From positions 22,003,853 through 22,067,852 of the forward strand of contig NC_079383.1 in NCBI RefSeq assembly GCF_021018895.1: DNA of 64,000 bases, read 5' to 3'. Shown here piece after piece: positions 25,831 to 39,779 of this stretch (the stretch's first letter is position 1; the number at the start of each line of letters is the position of its first letter). The position numbers and the translations under genes are program-made. The notes beneath the pieces were generated by a model. That model had not been told where the DNA came from. It saw only the letters and a program-made list of their open reading frames with translations, and did not search any database. Source of the DNA: Seriola aureovittata. Lineage: Eukaryota > Chordata > Actinopteri > Carangiformes > Carangidae.

Positions 25831-28238
25831 CTTGTTCCATCTGATCATTTGCATTTGACACATGCTAGTTAGTTACAGGCATATGGAAAGTCTTGACCTA
25901 TAAAAGGGAAGGTGTTGATGCAGCAAAATTTACCCAAATATCTCAAAATGTGTGATCCAGTCATCCAGCTGAAGGACAGTTTCATTATTCCTCAGCCGTG
26001 GGCTCATTTACATGTTGCTTCGCATCATTAACAGTCGTGAAAGGCACAAATTCAGCTCCATAAACTGAGAGACTAAACAGTTTAACCCCTCCCTGCTTGT
26101 AGCTGAGCTGAAACACCATTTCTTGGTCTGCAAATGTGGAATTAATGAAGAAACAGGAAACTCAAAGAATAGTCACGTATGTTTAAATGTTGTAAAAGCG
26201 CTCAACCTGAGCTTCCTGAAGCAGGACACATAAAATGAAAGTATCAGTCTGGTCGCCCAAGTAACATGAGAAGAGCAAAACCATAATGTGTCTCAAATGT
26301 TTTGACTTCTCTGCCCTGGTTGTTTGGTCCTTATTGTGTCGGGGACTATTTTCTGCGGTGCACTGATCCATATGTGGTGCTGTATAGAGTATTTTGGGGC
26401 AGCAGGTGTGTGCGTGGGACTGAGTCTAAATCAATTTCAGTGTGTGTTTCTGGTGATGAAAGTTTAATAATAGTATTAGTAAAAGTTTTTGGAAACATTG
26501 GAGCTGTGCGGCTCAGAAGAATAAATACTCTCACACTACTGCGTTAATCAGGTACAGTCAGTGTTGGTTTTGCTCTTGTCATTAAAGTGCCATTAAACTT
26601 TTAATGAATAATACCTTTGCATGTTTTTCCCAGACTTTAACTTTGATTATTGGCTCTTCATTTGGGAATATTTAATGTTATGAAGAAATATTTCAGTGGG
26701 TTTGACCTTTGTTCTGTTAAAGAGCATGTACATGTACATATGAGATTTTCAATGGGCTATTTATTCATATATATTATGCAAATTTCATGAAAACAAGAAA
26801 CATGATATTGTAAAACATAAACATACTGTGATGCTTTTTTCAAAGAGCATAAAGACAATATTCAGTATTATGTAACTATTAGTTTTCATATGCAATTTAA
26901 ACATGTAGCATTAGAATCACAGGACTTGATGGATTTGATAAATATTTAATATTAAAATTTTCCTTTTTGACAAGGACGTTAATAATTGATTTTAACTTTC
27001 ATCCTGATTAATGAGGGACTAAAATAAGATCTGTTTTTATTCTGCAATTGCCAAAATTCTTTCTGCTGTATGTGAGACTGTAATTGGTCAGTTCTGCCTT
27101 GTTGATCATTTCTTGTCACCTGGTTTGTCAAAGCGGTGAAGTGAGGCTCCACACAGAAAACAAAATGTTGGCGTGAACACATTTGCATTTAACAAGTTCT
27201 GTAAAGTTGACAGAAGAAGTCGGATAAGTTGATTGTTTTGTTTGAAACCAAAGAATCATGATCATATCTAAACGTATTGCATTTATATTGTTATAGCTTA
27301 TAAGCTTGCGGCTTTGTCTTGTGTGGTCAGGCCGCTGTGCCCTCGGCCTGGTGTTGCTTTCTCTTCAACATCGTTTACAGGTTGTATTGCAACAGACGTC
27401 ACATTATTTTTGCTTTTATTTTGATTATATATTTTTACATTTGTTTTTATTTGCTGCAGACATCTAATATTTGACATTAATGGAACATTTTGTTTTTGAT
27501 CGGGCAACTCACTCACTCCTTATGATTATAATCCTGTGAGGTTCACTGTGACATACAAGTCACTGTTGCAGACACAAGAGACCTAAAACTCTGAGATTGT
27601 CCATCATGTCCTCGCCTTTCACGCGGATATGGACCGATATATGAATCTTGCAGCTACACAGACCCGTAGACCTGTTTGTTACTTCTCTGTTTTATGGTCT
27701 GTGCGGACTAAACATCATCACACATCCTGTCTCTGTTTTCACACCCCACCAGTACAAGCTGATCCGAGCCACTTCACATTTCTTTAACTGACCTTTTATT
27801 AAGCATTGCTTTCGTTACTTCGGTACTGTTATCATATTTTTTTGCACATTAATTTTTTTGAGGGAAGATTGAATTATTATTGCACATTTCAAGTTAATGC
27901 ACATCTCTGCCTCTTTAATTTATGTGACCAAACAAGTGCACAGGGGAAACAACAAAGACATGCGTGAAAAAAGTGGAAAAAGTCAGTGGTGTGTTTAAAG
28001 ACAGGACGCATGGTCTAACCACAGTTTCCACACATAAATACAGAAGCAACTATGATCATATGCATCCACTCGTACACACATGCACAAACGTGCTATCACC
28101 CACCCTCAAGTAAAGTTGGCAGGAAATCTGAAAACAAATATAATATGTGATTACAATGACAGATTTATAAGGGCTGGCCTCAGGAACATAAACTTTTTTA
28201 AGACAGGGCGCTTGTTTTGGATTGCATTAAAATGTATT

Positions 28239-28280
<42 letters not shown>

Positions 28281-28600
28281 AAACTTTTTTAAGACAGGGC
28301 ACTTGTATTGGATTGCATTAGAATGTATTTGAACCAAAGTGTTGATTAAAAACATGTTTTTAAAAAAGGTTTAATTTATTTAGTTTTATTTGTTCTATTT
28401 TATTTTATTTTGTTCCTTTTATTTTGTTCTATTTTATTTAGTTTAAGTCATTTTATTGTTACATTTATTTAATTATTTATTTTATGTATTTTATATTATC
28501 TTTTTTATTTTATTTCATTTATTTAGTTGTATTTATTTTGTTTTCTTGCATTTATTTTATTTTATTTTTTACAGTAAAGTAAGGCTGTTTCTTGCTCCGC
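25830..28600. other. Intergenic stretch between SH2D1 and cip2a genes
   Basis: AT-rich sequence with many stops in all frames. No exon, RNA gene or clear mobile element was recognised apart from the duplicated segment around the (TA)n tract at 28188-28331 and T/A-rich TTTTATTT-type repeats at about 28380-28570. Confidence 0.6.
28188..28331. repeat. 53-bp direct repeat flanking a (TA)n tract
   Basis: 28188-28240 and 28279-28331 are near-identical direct copies starting ataaacttttttaagacagg, with only a few differences. They are separated by an alternating TA tract at about 28241-28277. Confidence 0.85.
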
Positions 28601-29196
28601 CCCTTTGGTTACGTGTCTGGTGGCACGTGTCATGGCCTCTTCCAACACAGGTAATGGAGGGGGGTTATACATTGCATAAATTCGTTTAATTAATGAAAGA
28701 TACAAAGTTAAAGCTTCCACATTATGTCTTAACATAAGGTATAAGTAGTTTAGTAGTATAACGCATTCATTTATATCATACACCTATCAATATTAGCTTT
28801 ATTGATAAAGAATGAACCTGTCGTCTCTCCCTTTTCTCGAACATGGTCCGTTCCTTCCTCATTCGAAGCTCGAAGCGGGAGGAGGCTGCCGTTGTGTTGC
28901 CGTTGTGTTGCCGGTTGTTGCTTATGAAGAAAGAAAAAGCCACCAAAGGTAGTCTGTGACGAAAAAGCAGGAAAATGTGGTTCTTTTACATACATGAGCA
29001 GCGGTTAAAAGTTATAAGCCACTTTTGAAATAAGCAATTTAATTTGCTGTTGTCATGAAAGACTAAGAAAGGCTTGCTAGCTAGTGTTAGCAAAGTCCCT
29101 AAGTTAGAGGTTCAAGGTGGACGTTGTTGTCTTTGCGAGCTAATGCGTTATCTAACGATTTAAAACTTCTCATAAAGAACAGTTTTGTTCCACAGG

Positions 29197-31562
29197 ATGG
29201 ACCTGACTACGTGTTTGAAGTCTCTGTTGTTGGCTATCCAGCAGTACAGAGACAGCAGGACGGTACAAAACGCAGCGCAGCTACAGAAACAAGTGGAGGT
29301 GAGCGCTGCTTTCTGCCTCCAAGGTTCAAATGTTCAATGTTTCATCCACAAAAACATGGAAATCACACTGAAATCACTGGTCTGATTTATAATCCTTTAA
29401 GACAGCCTACCAAGGCCACAGGCGTGGTTTCAGAGTCAGTAGATACACAGTGATGGGGCAGAATATCTCGAGGAGGCAGGTAGTAAATCAGGGGTTATGT
29501 TATGATTAGTTAAACAATGTGCATACAGTAGTTAAGTTGCCATAAAGACTGTTTTTAAAGGCTGGATGTTTTGTATACCCAGAGTTTACCCAAATATATA
29601 CAAATGAAATACTCATTTGTAGAATTTACAATATATAACATATAACAATATACATATTTCTTGTCCAGAAGAAACAAGGAGTGTGATTATATAGGCTGTT
29701 TTGCCAGTTACCGCTGTAACAACACATCAAGCAAATTAAATGCAGTCTAATAAAACAGTCCTGTAATACATGCTCAGTTTTTGTTGAAACTGTTGGTCAT
29801 TTTGTAGGTAGTGATATGTGGTGCTGTTGGACAGTACCTGTATTGCATTAAACTGAGAGGTGATCTATTTCTAGTCATTTCATTACTAAAAGAAAAAAAA
29901 GAATTATTGGATTGCCTCATAGAATAGAATAAATTATGTTACAATGAGAACAAAGTGTGAATGTGTTTGGACCAAAATGAAAAACTGTCTTAGCCTTGTG
30001 ATTACAAGCCAAAATACTGGTACAGATATTTAAGCTTTTCTGAGAGTTGGTTGGTACATTTACATCAACGTAGCCTACAGTCTGCAGTAAACATACTCTG
30101 TGTGTGTGTTTGTTTGTTTGTTTGTTTGTTTGTTTGCAGGAGGTTTCGGGCCTAAATTGTGACCAGCTGCTGTCTTCAGGCCAGGTGTTACCTAGTGAGT
30201 GTGTGAGTGGACTGGTGGAGCTGGTTGGAAACCCAAACACCAGCCCGACCTTGACAAGCTCCATCATCTCCCTGCTGGCAAAACTAGGTAGTGTGCACCT
30301 GTGTACATACATCATATCCCTTTCCCCCATCACACACATGCCATAACCTTAAGGCTGTAGCAGTTTTTCATGTTGGTGTCACATGGGAACAGGATCTTCT
30401 TTCTTTAGGAATCAGATGCAGAAAACTGAAAACATAGTCCTTATCTTTTTCCCATCTTGCACACACTCCCTCAGCCTGTGATGATGACAGTCGGGAGATA
30501 CTTCACAGCAGCTACAACCTCACCAGCACCCTGGCCTCTGTCATCCACTGCCATAGTGCCACACCAAGAGATCCACTGCTACTGCAGGTATGTCCATCCC
30601 TGCAGACAGTTTGGTGTTGCCTTGTCCGGCAGTGTCTTCTCTGTACAGGATATTCTCAGTGCACATTTTGAAAGATGCATTAAGTAACGGATGAGGTTGT
30701 CTCAAAAAATCCTGATGGTGCCATGTATTGTTTGATGACCTTGTAATGAATCAAGCTAAAATGAGTAATTGTTGTTATGTTAAACTTTGTAATGGACCAT
30801 ATGATGTAAAGGTGTGTTTGTGTTTCAGTGTTTACAGGTGCTGCAGAAACTGACGTACAACACTCGCATCTTCCAGTCGACAAACTACATCCACGAGCTC
30901 ATCGCTTTCCTCATGACCAACATGTAAAACTCGCAGCTCACATCTCACAGTATGATGTCATGAGAGTGAAGGGTTGTTTGGATCCAGCTAATCATATTAT
31001 GCTCTTTCGCTGCAGCCAGTCTCACAATGACGACATCATCATGCCCTGCCTCGGCCTCATGGCCAACCTGTGTCGTGACAACCACTCGGTGCAGAGCCAC
31101 ATCAAGTCTCTGGTGAGTCTCAGCTGAATAAATGACTCAAGGGGTCAGTCTGTGTGTGTGAGGACGGAAATGAACATTTTTACTTTCAGTTGCTTTTCAT
31201 TTTAACAGGTTTGCATTTCCTTCCTCCAGCTTCTCAGTTGTAGGAATTTGCTGCATTTGTTGAAGTCATGTGACAGTGAATAGAATATCTTTGGTTAGGC
31301 AATACAAGACATCTGAAGACGTCACACTTCACTCTCGAAAACAGAGATGAACATTTTCACTATTCTTTGACAATTTATGGACAAATCAAGAAAATAAGTG
31401 AGAATGTGAAAAAGTGTTGTGCTGAAGCTAAAGAAATATAAATATGCAAATAAAATAGTATTTAAAATCGTGTGCAGGAAGCAGGAAGTGTTTGACAGAT
31501 GCTGAAATATAGAATTCCACTTTTTTGCACATTATGATTACATGAAGGGGTTTTGTTTTTTG

Positions 31563-31619
<57 letters not shown>

Positions 31620-34600
31620 AAAAAAAAAAAAACTTCTTTGTTGTGCCAAATACCATTAAAAATAGTTGTTGATGTTTAAATGTGTTTAAATGTCTGGTCA
31701 GTTTTATTATTTAAAGTTAAATGCCCTTACAATATGTTTGATTATTGACTGTGGTGATTTTGTTTTTGTATCACTTGTTTTGTGTCTCACTGCACTTACT
31801 GTATACGATGTCCCGAGGGTTTGGGTTGTTTTTGTTGTGAACCCACCCAAGCAAATTACTGTCAGCTCTATTGAATTGGCAGTAAAGCATCTGGAAGAGG
31901 CAGACAAGATTAATTGCATTAGACTCATTAAAACACAACTGAAAGTATCTTGTGGGGACTTTTAGACATCACACTTTGGTTCGTGTGGTTTGTTTTTTTT
32001 TTTTTTTAGGACAGTGTGAAGCCGTTTTATCGAACACTGATCAACTTCCTGGCTCACAACAGTCTGACTGTGGTGGTCTTCACCTTATCCATACTGTCCA
32101 GCCTCACTCTGAACGAGAAGGTTGGAGAGAAGGTGGGTTTCTTTTTACTGTGTGTTGGGTTTTCAAAGAATGACAAAGTTGTTTTTTTGTTTTTATTTTT
32201 ATCTCAACAGCAGTTGTTTGTTCCTTTTTTGTGTTTGTTCCTCTTTTTACTTCAGTTTTTATTTACCACTGGAAGAATCTAACTGCAGCCTCATTCATCT
32301 TCTCTGTATCTGGGTTTGTTCCCATCAGCTCTTTGACGCAAAGAACATCCACCAGACGTTCCAGCTCGTGTTCAACATCATTGTGAACGGTGATGGCACT
32401 CTGACAAGAAAATACTCAGTTGACCTTTTGGTTGAACTGTTGAAGAACCCCAAAATAGCAGACCTCCTCACTAGGTATACACATATAGATGTCATACACA
32501 TGTATACACATATAGATGTTTCTAAAGTAGGGCGTTTAACCGCAGTGGTTGCTTCAGTGCTCTGTGGACTGTGAATTGCATTGTTGAAAGCCATATTTCC
32601 ATTTCTAGGTACCAGCACTTCTCAGCATGCGTGTCTCAGGTTTTAGGACTGCTGCAATCAAAAGACCCGGATTCTGCAGCCAAGGTGAGACGACAGAGAC
32701 CAGACAATTATACACCAAACATGTAATACATTATTCTGTATGTCTTTATTTAACATTTCCACTGTAAAAACAGGTACTGCAACTCTGATGGTTAAAATTG
32801 TCACATCTTTTTTTTTTATCTTATTTTTTCATATGCAAGACTGGATGTTTTATTTGGCAGACAGTGGAGCAATGACAGGAAATGAGGAGGTGACATACAA
32901 CAGATGTCCCCAGCTGATATCAGATTTGACACGTTATTTTACTCAGCTCCTTAAAGCTATAACTCTCTAGGATCCTTTGAGGAAGAGATTTTTAACATCT
33001 GTACATGCCGATGTAGCCGATATAAAAACAATGAAGTAACTCCACACACCATGTAGTGTGAATGGCCAGAAGATGGTCTTCAAAGTAGATAATTAAAATG
33101 TGATGTAAAATGAGCTGTAGCGCAGGTTAAAGACAGAATTGTGTGTATAGCAGGTCAGTGGTTTAAATGAGCGGATCTGTTAACCCGTCAGATATTTCCT
33201 TTATTGAACTATTTAGTGTTTGATCTATAAAATGTCAGAATATAGTGAGGCTTTAATCCTGATTTGTGTGTGTTGTCTGCAGGTGTTGGAGCTCCTCCTG
33301 GCCATGTGCAGTGTGTCAGGTCTGCGCTCGCTCCTGTGTGAGGTGGTTTTCAAACCGGCGGGGGCCAAACTCAGAGCAGCAGGTCGAAGGCAGGTGTGCG
33401 GACCGGACGGGGGACGCAGACCGGAGGCCGGGCTCGCTCTGGTGCAGTGGCTGAGCTCACCTGTGGAGGGCGCTGAAACTTGCTCTCTCCAGGCCCTGCA
33501 CCTGTTGAATGAGCTGCTGGAGGTACGACATATTAAAACACATGCATGAACCCAAAATATGATCAAATACTTTCCTTGTTCTATTTAAATACAAACTTGT
33601 ACTTATATTAAGTTACCTCAGCAGCTCTATATAAAATACATTTAGGACCACCTGATTTTTCTGTGTGACCACCTGTTAAATATAAAGTGAATACATGTAA
33701 AAGCTGGATATGGTTTTCATTTTTCCAGCTTTTTTGTCTGTGCACTGAAACCAAACCTTACTTTGAAGAACATACGTGTTTTTCAACAAAACCTTTTTTC
33801 ATTTAACAAAAGAAGACAAATTTCTAAAATGATCAAAATTGACTGAAACAAGCTTCTTTGAATTTGATTTTAATCAGTAAATATCAAAGAATAATAAAAC
33901 AGACGAATCAAACCAGACATTTTAGGCTGTGAACGTGTTTTAACTCTCTGCTACAGACACATTTCATCTGGTGCTCAATCAGTATTGAGGTTTGATAATC
34001 AGGCCAAATTACATTTAAATTTTAGGTCAATATGTGGAAATTTATATCAGCTGCACTTCTGCTCTTACACAATGATGCATATTTGTTATATATGTTGTAT
34101 GCTAATATCAGGAATGCATACACCTCATCCCCCCTCCCCCCGCTGGGACGCTCAGATCACAACGTCCTTCATTCCAGCAGCTGTCAGACTCCACAACTCC
34201 TGCTCTTCCTGACCATGTGCAAACTTTTTCATGTACATATCGTGTGTATTGTGTATATTGTATTTATTAGTGTATATTTGGTATATTTTTGTTGTATATT
34301 TCCATAGATGTTTATTCTATAGTTTATTCTTTATGTTTATTTTTCTGCTGTGGTAAATTAATTTCCCAGTTGTGGGATTAATAAAGTTAATCTAATCTAA
34401 TATGTTATTTTGGTTTCACTTTGGTTTAAGTTCTTGCATCACCCTCTGATGTGACGTGTTTAGAGCTGAGCTTTTACCACTCCTCAACGTGACTATAGGT
34501 CTCATAGATCCAGGAAGACGCTGTGTCTGTATCTCTAACAGAAAGATTCTCCTCATTCTGTTTCTTTCCCTCCTGCCCTCCTCGTCCTGATCTGTTCAGG

Positions 34601-35310
34601 AGGCTCTGGGAGCAGAGAGCGTCCCTGATAGTGTGGTGAGCTTTGTAGAAATGTTGCTTCCAGTCCTGTTGGGGCTCCTGAAGGGCCTTGATCCTGCAAA
34701 GGGAGACGCTCAGCTGAGAAAACACTGCCACCGCATCACACACGTTACCAGCTTGCTGCTTAATATCCTTCCCCTGACTGTGCCGCTCTGCTTTTTGTGT
34801 ATGTTTCTGTCTTTCTGGTTTGTTTTGAAGCCTTAACTCCTCCACTCCTGTGCGCTGAGGACTCCACCAGATCCTTAGTGTCCCGTCAGGTGAGCGCTCA
34901 ACTCTGCCTCTCACAGGTTCAATCCCTCCTCTCCTGTTGCCATAACAACAGCCCCCTCACCTGTCTCCCTCCCGGCTCCGACAACAATCTCAGGTGAGGG
35001 ACAGCTTGAGTTATGATCATTATTTAAAATTGTACATATGTACTTGGGTGCTGATTGCACGTGAGTTTCTTCCGTTTCCGTAGCTCGGTCTCACAAAGAG
35101 GTGTGATGTACGTTTACACACGTGTGACCACGAAACTGATAGAAACACAGTCACAGCAACACGTCGCTCTGTCACACGTCGCTCCTTTATTACAGAACTG
35201 CTGACATGTTGATGCATCAGTAATGATAATCTGCATGTTTACCTGAAGTTATATAAATGTTTTGATATTTTTACTTTAGTTTTGATCTGAATACTTTTAA
35301 ATGCTTAAAG

Positions 35311-35383
<73 letters not shown>

Positions 35384-38300
35384 CAGTCAGGTGTGTGCAG
35401 AAGCTCTGCTCAAGACTCTGGAGTTAATGAGCAAACTGAGACAGCAGGTGAAAGACATGGAGACCAGCTTCTACAGGATGTTACAGGTAAACACACACAC
35501 ACACACACACACACACCTTTCACCTCCCGTGCTTCGTCTCTAGCGTTCTTTCCTGTTCTGTGGTTTTCTCTGTGACCTACTTCTCTCTCTGGCTCTATCA
35601 TCCAGGATCAGAGGATAGTTACTCCCCTCTCTCTGGCCCTGACGTCCCACCACAGAGAGCGCGTGCAGACCGGCCTCTCTCTGTTGTTTGAAGCCACGCC
35701 CCTCCCAGACTTCCCCTCATTGGTGTGAGTTACAGCCACAAAATGCATTTACTTCTACTTTCTACCACACAGTTTATATTTATTCCCAGTTCCTCTTAAT
35801 TAATCTAATCTCATAGTAACAGCAAACATGTCGAGTCAGGTTCATTAAATACATGTAGCGTCAGACTTTCAGTCTCCCATAAGACACCGTGGGTAAGTGG
35901 TTCTCACCCTGCAGTTTGTGACACACCAGCAGAAACTTTTAGTGGTCACAAAAATATTTGTGTTTAATTATTTATTTATTTATCTATTTCAAATTTTCTT
36001 CTTGTTGTCTTGTCACCTCTTCATGTCTCTAAAAATCCTTTATAGGACCTATTTGTAAGTTTTGCTATTGCTAACTAGCTAGCGTTAGCATTAACAGCTG
36101 CGTGCTTGATCAGTGAACACAGTGACATGAGGAGAACAGAGTGTGGAAGTTTATTTGAAAGTAAAAATGACCCACTTACATGTAAGTTGTTTAGATAATA
36201 TGGAAAAACGTTGCTGTTTTTGATCCCATCTGTCAAATTTTGAAGTCTGGGGGAAAGTATCGCGGCCAACAACGCCTATCGCCAGAGGGAGGCCGAGCTG
36301 TCCGTCAAACGTGTTGCAGTGCAGGAAGTCCCACCTCCCAGGACAAACGCCAGCGTCCTGGACTCTTCCAGTGGCTGCAGCAGGAGTGTCAGCAATCTGG
36401 TTGAGAAGATCCAGAATGGTTTGGAGGTACAACATGCACGTGTTTTTAAATTGATACTGGGAAGCTCCTGTATATTGTTTAGTGTAAGAATTGCATCATA
36501 TACTGAGACTTTTCAGTTGATTGAATCTGAGAGGAGTATGTTTTAGTTTTGACCCTCAGTTGGGTTCATGTAGGTTCACTGTGATCTGAATATTACATGA
36601 GGCTGGAAAAAGCCCCATCTCTTCAGGACGTCAAAGAGTGTTCAGATAACACAGTCGCTCTTTGATTGGACCGCCCAACACCTGCAACCGGTGACAAGGG
36701 GATCACAATTCAGAGTCTTCATTATATCAGACACTGTGGTGCATGTGTTAAAATTAACTCCCTCCAGCTGTTAACAGTATTTGTGGGTGTGAAATGTTTT
36801 TTTTTCTCACGGACGTCCTCTTGTTCGTAGCTGCAGGAGCAAGTGAAGGACTCACACGTGTCTGAGATCATCGACGTTTATGAACAGAAGCTCTCTGCAT
36901 TTGCGGTGAGTACGTTTGTCTGCTGACATGAGAATTTACAGAGGAATTATTATCACACGTGTACATGTCGGAATAAAACATTAGAAATATAATTAAAAGA
37001 ATTAATTAAATCTAAAAAGAACTCCATATGCACAAAACTAAGACCTCAAATATGATTGTAACTTGTTTGGATCGTCACCTTTTTGACAGTGTCACAAAGG
37101 TTTGAAATTACGTGAGATTGTACGACTGTTTCTCGTCATTTTGAACTAGCTGCAGGTGCAGGGGAACAAATGGAGATAAATGGGTTACAGCCGTAATTAT
37201 GGAAACTGTATTGATGTTAGAGCTGTGACGGTATTGGCTGTGGATCATTAAGTTTAACATTGTCCTCATTGAATGACGGTGGGCTCAGTCACATTTCTTT
37301 GTCGCCTCGTCAGTCTAAGGAGAGTCGTCTGCAGGACTTGTTGGAGGCGAAGGCTCTGGCTCTCTCTCAGGCCGACCGTCTCATCGCTCAGTATCGCTTC
37401 CAACGAGCTCAAGCTGAAGCTGAGGTGACATTCACACACCTGAACAATTCACACAGTAGCTGCATGAATATGACTAATACTATCCTTTTCCGGCACTAGT
37501 TTAGGACTGATGTGAATGTGACATGAAAACCACAGGACAGGTACAGTCTCCGGTTGCTGAGACTTATTTTCTGCTCTGTGTTTTTTTCAGGCTCGTAAGC
37601 TCGGCTGTTTGCTGAAGGACGCCGAGCGCCGGCGCGAGGATCTGCAGGGCGAGCTGAGCAACCAGGTGCTGGAGGTGGAGCGCTCCAAGGCCGACATGGA
37701 GGAGCTGCTGCAGCACAACGCCAGGCTGCAGCAGGACTCGGAGGAGCACCAGGCCCTCAAAGGAGCCTACAACACCCTGCTCAACAGGTCAGAGGCAGAG
37801 AGGCTTTGTTAACCATATCCAGACATTTGAATTGTTAAAACCAGGATTTTCTTGACAATAAAATTATGTATTTTCACCCAAAAAACAAGGTTCCAAAAAC
37901 AGAATCAGAATTTAGCCGGTTCGTGCAAAAATATTATTTCTAAGTTTCCATTTTCACATTAATTAACTCCATTAAAAAGGTTCTTTAAAGACTCACATTC
38001 AGTTATAGAAGTTTTTATAATAAATACAACTCTACCTGGTTGACTGAACACAAACATGATCCAGTCTCATCGACTTCATTAGAGGTTTTCTCTCTTTTGG
38101 GCCCAAAATGTCCAAAAAAATAACTTTAAGAAAAAAACCGCATTGTAATTCTGTTCCTTTTGTATAATAATACAATTTGAAGGCTATAATCACATTAAAA
38201 CTCAAAATTATAAAGAAAGAATCAGTATGAATTCTTACTATGAGGGTGTGTCAGGTGTGGGCAGGTGCACTGGGTTGTACTGTCGTCGTTTGGACGAGTA

Positions 38301-38436
38301 ACGGGTCGTTCTGCCGCAGGTTCAATGAGAGCGAGCGGCTGCTGAAGGAGCTGCAGGCGGCTCACATCTCTCTCACCAAACAGAACGACACACTGAGGAA
38401 GAGCCATGAAGCGCTCCAACTCCAACACGAAAAGTA

Positions 38437-38488
<52 letters not shown>

Positions 38489-39267
38489 CAGTCGTGGCAT
38501 TTATCTTTGCATCTTTATCTTTGCACTTTCTCTCTCTCTCTTTCTTAGGATGGCGTCGGTGTTGGAGGAGAGAGGGGAGGAGATCAGATCCCTCCAATCA
38601 GATCTACAGCAGAGAAACAGTGACATCGCAGGTGAGTCAGACTTCAGCACCAGTCAGCTGGTAAACGCAGCGAGCCGTCGTAAATAATTAACACTTTGGC
38701 GCCACGTGGTGGTCACATTGAGAATGACTGCGTGGCGGTGCTGGAGTTGATGCTTTGGCTCGGTCCCGTCAGGTCTGCGGGGGCAGCTTCGGGCCGAGGA
38801 GGAGAGGCTGAAGGAGAGGGATCAAGAGAAGAGGGACCTGGAGGAGACGGTGGATGTTTTGAGGAAGGAGCTTAACAAGACGGAGCAGGCCAGGAAGGAC
38901 GCCAGCATCAAGGTGACAAAGAGAGTGAAAGCAGAGATACAAGAAGCACAAACAGTCATTTTCAGTGGCTCAATCTCCATTCAGAAGAATATTCTTCTTA
39001 GTCTTTGTTGCTCCTGCCCTGAGATAATCCTTCAGAAGGACTCAGGCTTCTGGCTAACGGCAAAATTCATCAAACAGAAAATAAATCGGTCCCTACTCTT
39101 GAACCTTTCCTGTTTTCCAGGCGTCCTCCCTGGAGCTGCAGAAGAGCCAGCTGGAGACGAAGCTGAAGCAGAAGGAGGACGAGCTGAACAAACACTCGGC
39201 GATGATCGCCATGATCCACAGCCTCAGCAGCGGCAAGATGAAGAGCGACGTCAACCTGTCGCTCTGA
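29197..39267 (+). CDS. cip2a: Cellular inhibitor of PP2A, CIP2A
   Basis: Twenty-one exons join in phase and encode 905 aa, the length of human CIP2A: 29197-29298, 30140-30287, 30475-30587, 30829-30923, 31016-31112, 32010-32132, 32329-32474, 32609-32684, 33283-33522, 34600-34762, 34846-34993, 35387-35486, 35606-35724, 36246-36426, 36831-36905, 37314-37424, 37591-37787, 38320-38433, 38549-38631, 38773-38912 and 39121-39267. The start [18 protein letters not shown] and blocks such as [33 protein letters not shown] and [20 protein letters not shown] match the family. The first ~560 residues are the armadillo-like fold that dimerises and binds PP2A B56. The rest, from about exon 15, is a long coiled coil ending [18 protein letters not shown]2A restrains PP2A and also acts in mitotic DNA repair with TOPBP1. 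An acceptor at 29195 suggests an upstream 5' UTR exon. One intron looks AT-AC. Confidence 0.95.
34100..34405 (+). mobile_element. 3' end of an L2/CR1-type LINE in cip2a intron 9
   Basis: The stretch resembles the C-terminus of a LINE reverse transcriptase (caacgtccttcattccagca, cagactccacaactcct) and ends in the typical fish tail attaatttccca...gggattaataaagttaatct followed by ctaat repeats. It is 5'-truncated and dead. Confidence 0.65.
34763..34845 (+). other. cip2a: U12-type AT-AC intron 10 of cip2a
   Basis: Between two clearly homologous exons no GT-AG pair keeps the frame and the family sequence. The boundary instead reads A|ATATCCTTCC at the 5' end, the consensus donor of minor-spliceosome AT-AC introns. 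CCTTAAC at 34831-34837 matches the U12 branch site, and AC at 34844-34845 stands 10 bases after the branch adenosine (34836). Removing these 83 bases gives TSLLLILCAED, matching human VLLTLCGDD. It is short for an intron but within the observed range. Confidence 0.85.
35311..35382. repeat. (TG)n microsatellite abutting a cip2a acceptor
   Basis: The TG run ends four bases before the TTCAG acceptor of exon 12 (start 35387), so the usual polypyrimidine tract is replaced by TG dinucleotides. Confidence 0.95.
38437..38486. repeat. (CA)n microsatellite at a cip2a donor
   Basis: A CA run begins four bases after the exon 18 donor (intron starts 38434) and fills almost half of the short intron. Confidence 0.95.
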
Positions 39268-39476
39268 GGAACGCACAGAGATGCAGATGAGTCGGGGGGG
39301 ACAGAACAGATTCTGTTTTTTAAACTCACAAAGATTTATGGACAATGATCTAAATTTTAAAACCAGTTAACACACTTAATGACCTAAACTAAAAATGAAG
39401 CTGTATTTTTTAAAGTCGGGTCATATTTAAATCATTGTATGTGTCGTGTTTGTGTTTGTGTTTTTATTGTTTGCTG

Positions 39477-39523
39477 AATAAATGATGGATTTCTGTTCAT
39501 ACTGGATTCCTCGGTCCAATAAA
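39477..39523 (+). terminator. cip2a: Poly(A) signals of cip2a
   Basis: Two AATAAA hexamers, 39477-39482 and 39518-39523, lie 210 and 251 bases after the stop codon. GT-rich sequence (tgtcgtgtttgtgtttgtg) precedes them. Confidence 0.8.
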
Positions 39524-39618
39524 ATGTACACGTGTCTTGAAAACGCATTTTATACTAATAATTTCAACAGCAACAAAATAGATCAGATTTAATCCAAAAA
39601 CATGCATTTGATCAGACA

Positions 39619-39745
<127 letters not shown>

Positions 39746-39779
39746 TGCTGTGAAAGGGTTAAAAATCACCTCGACAGGT

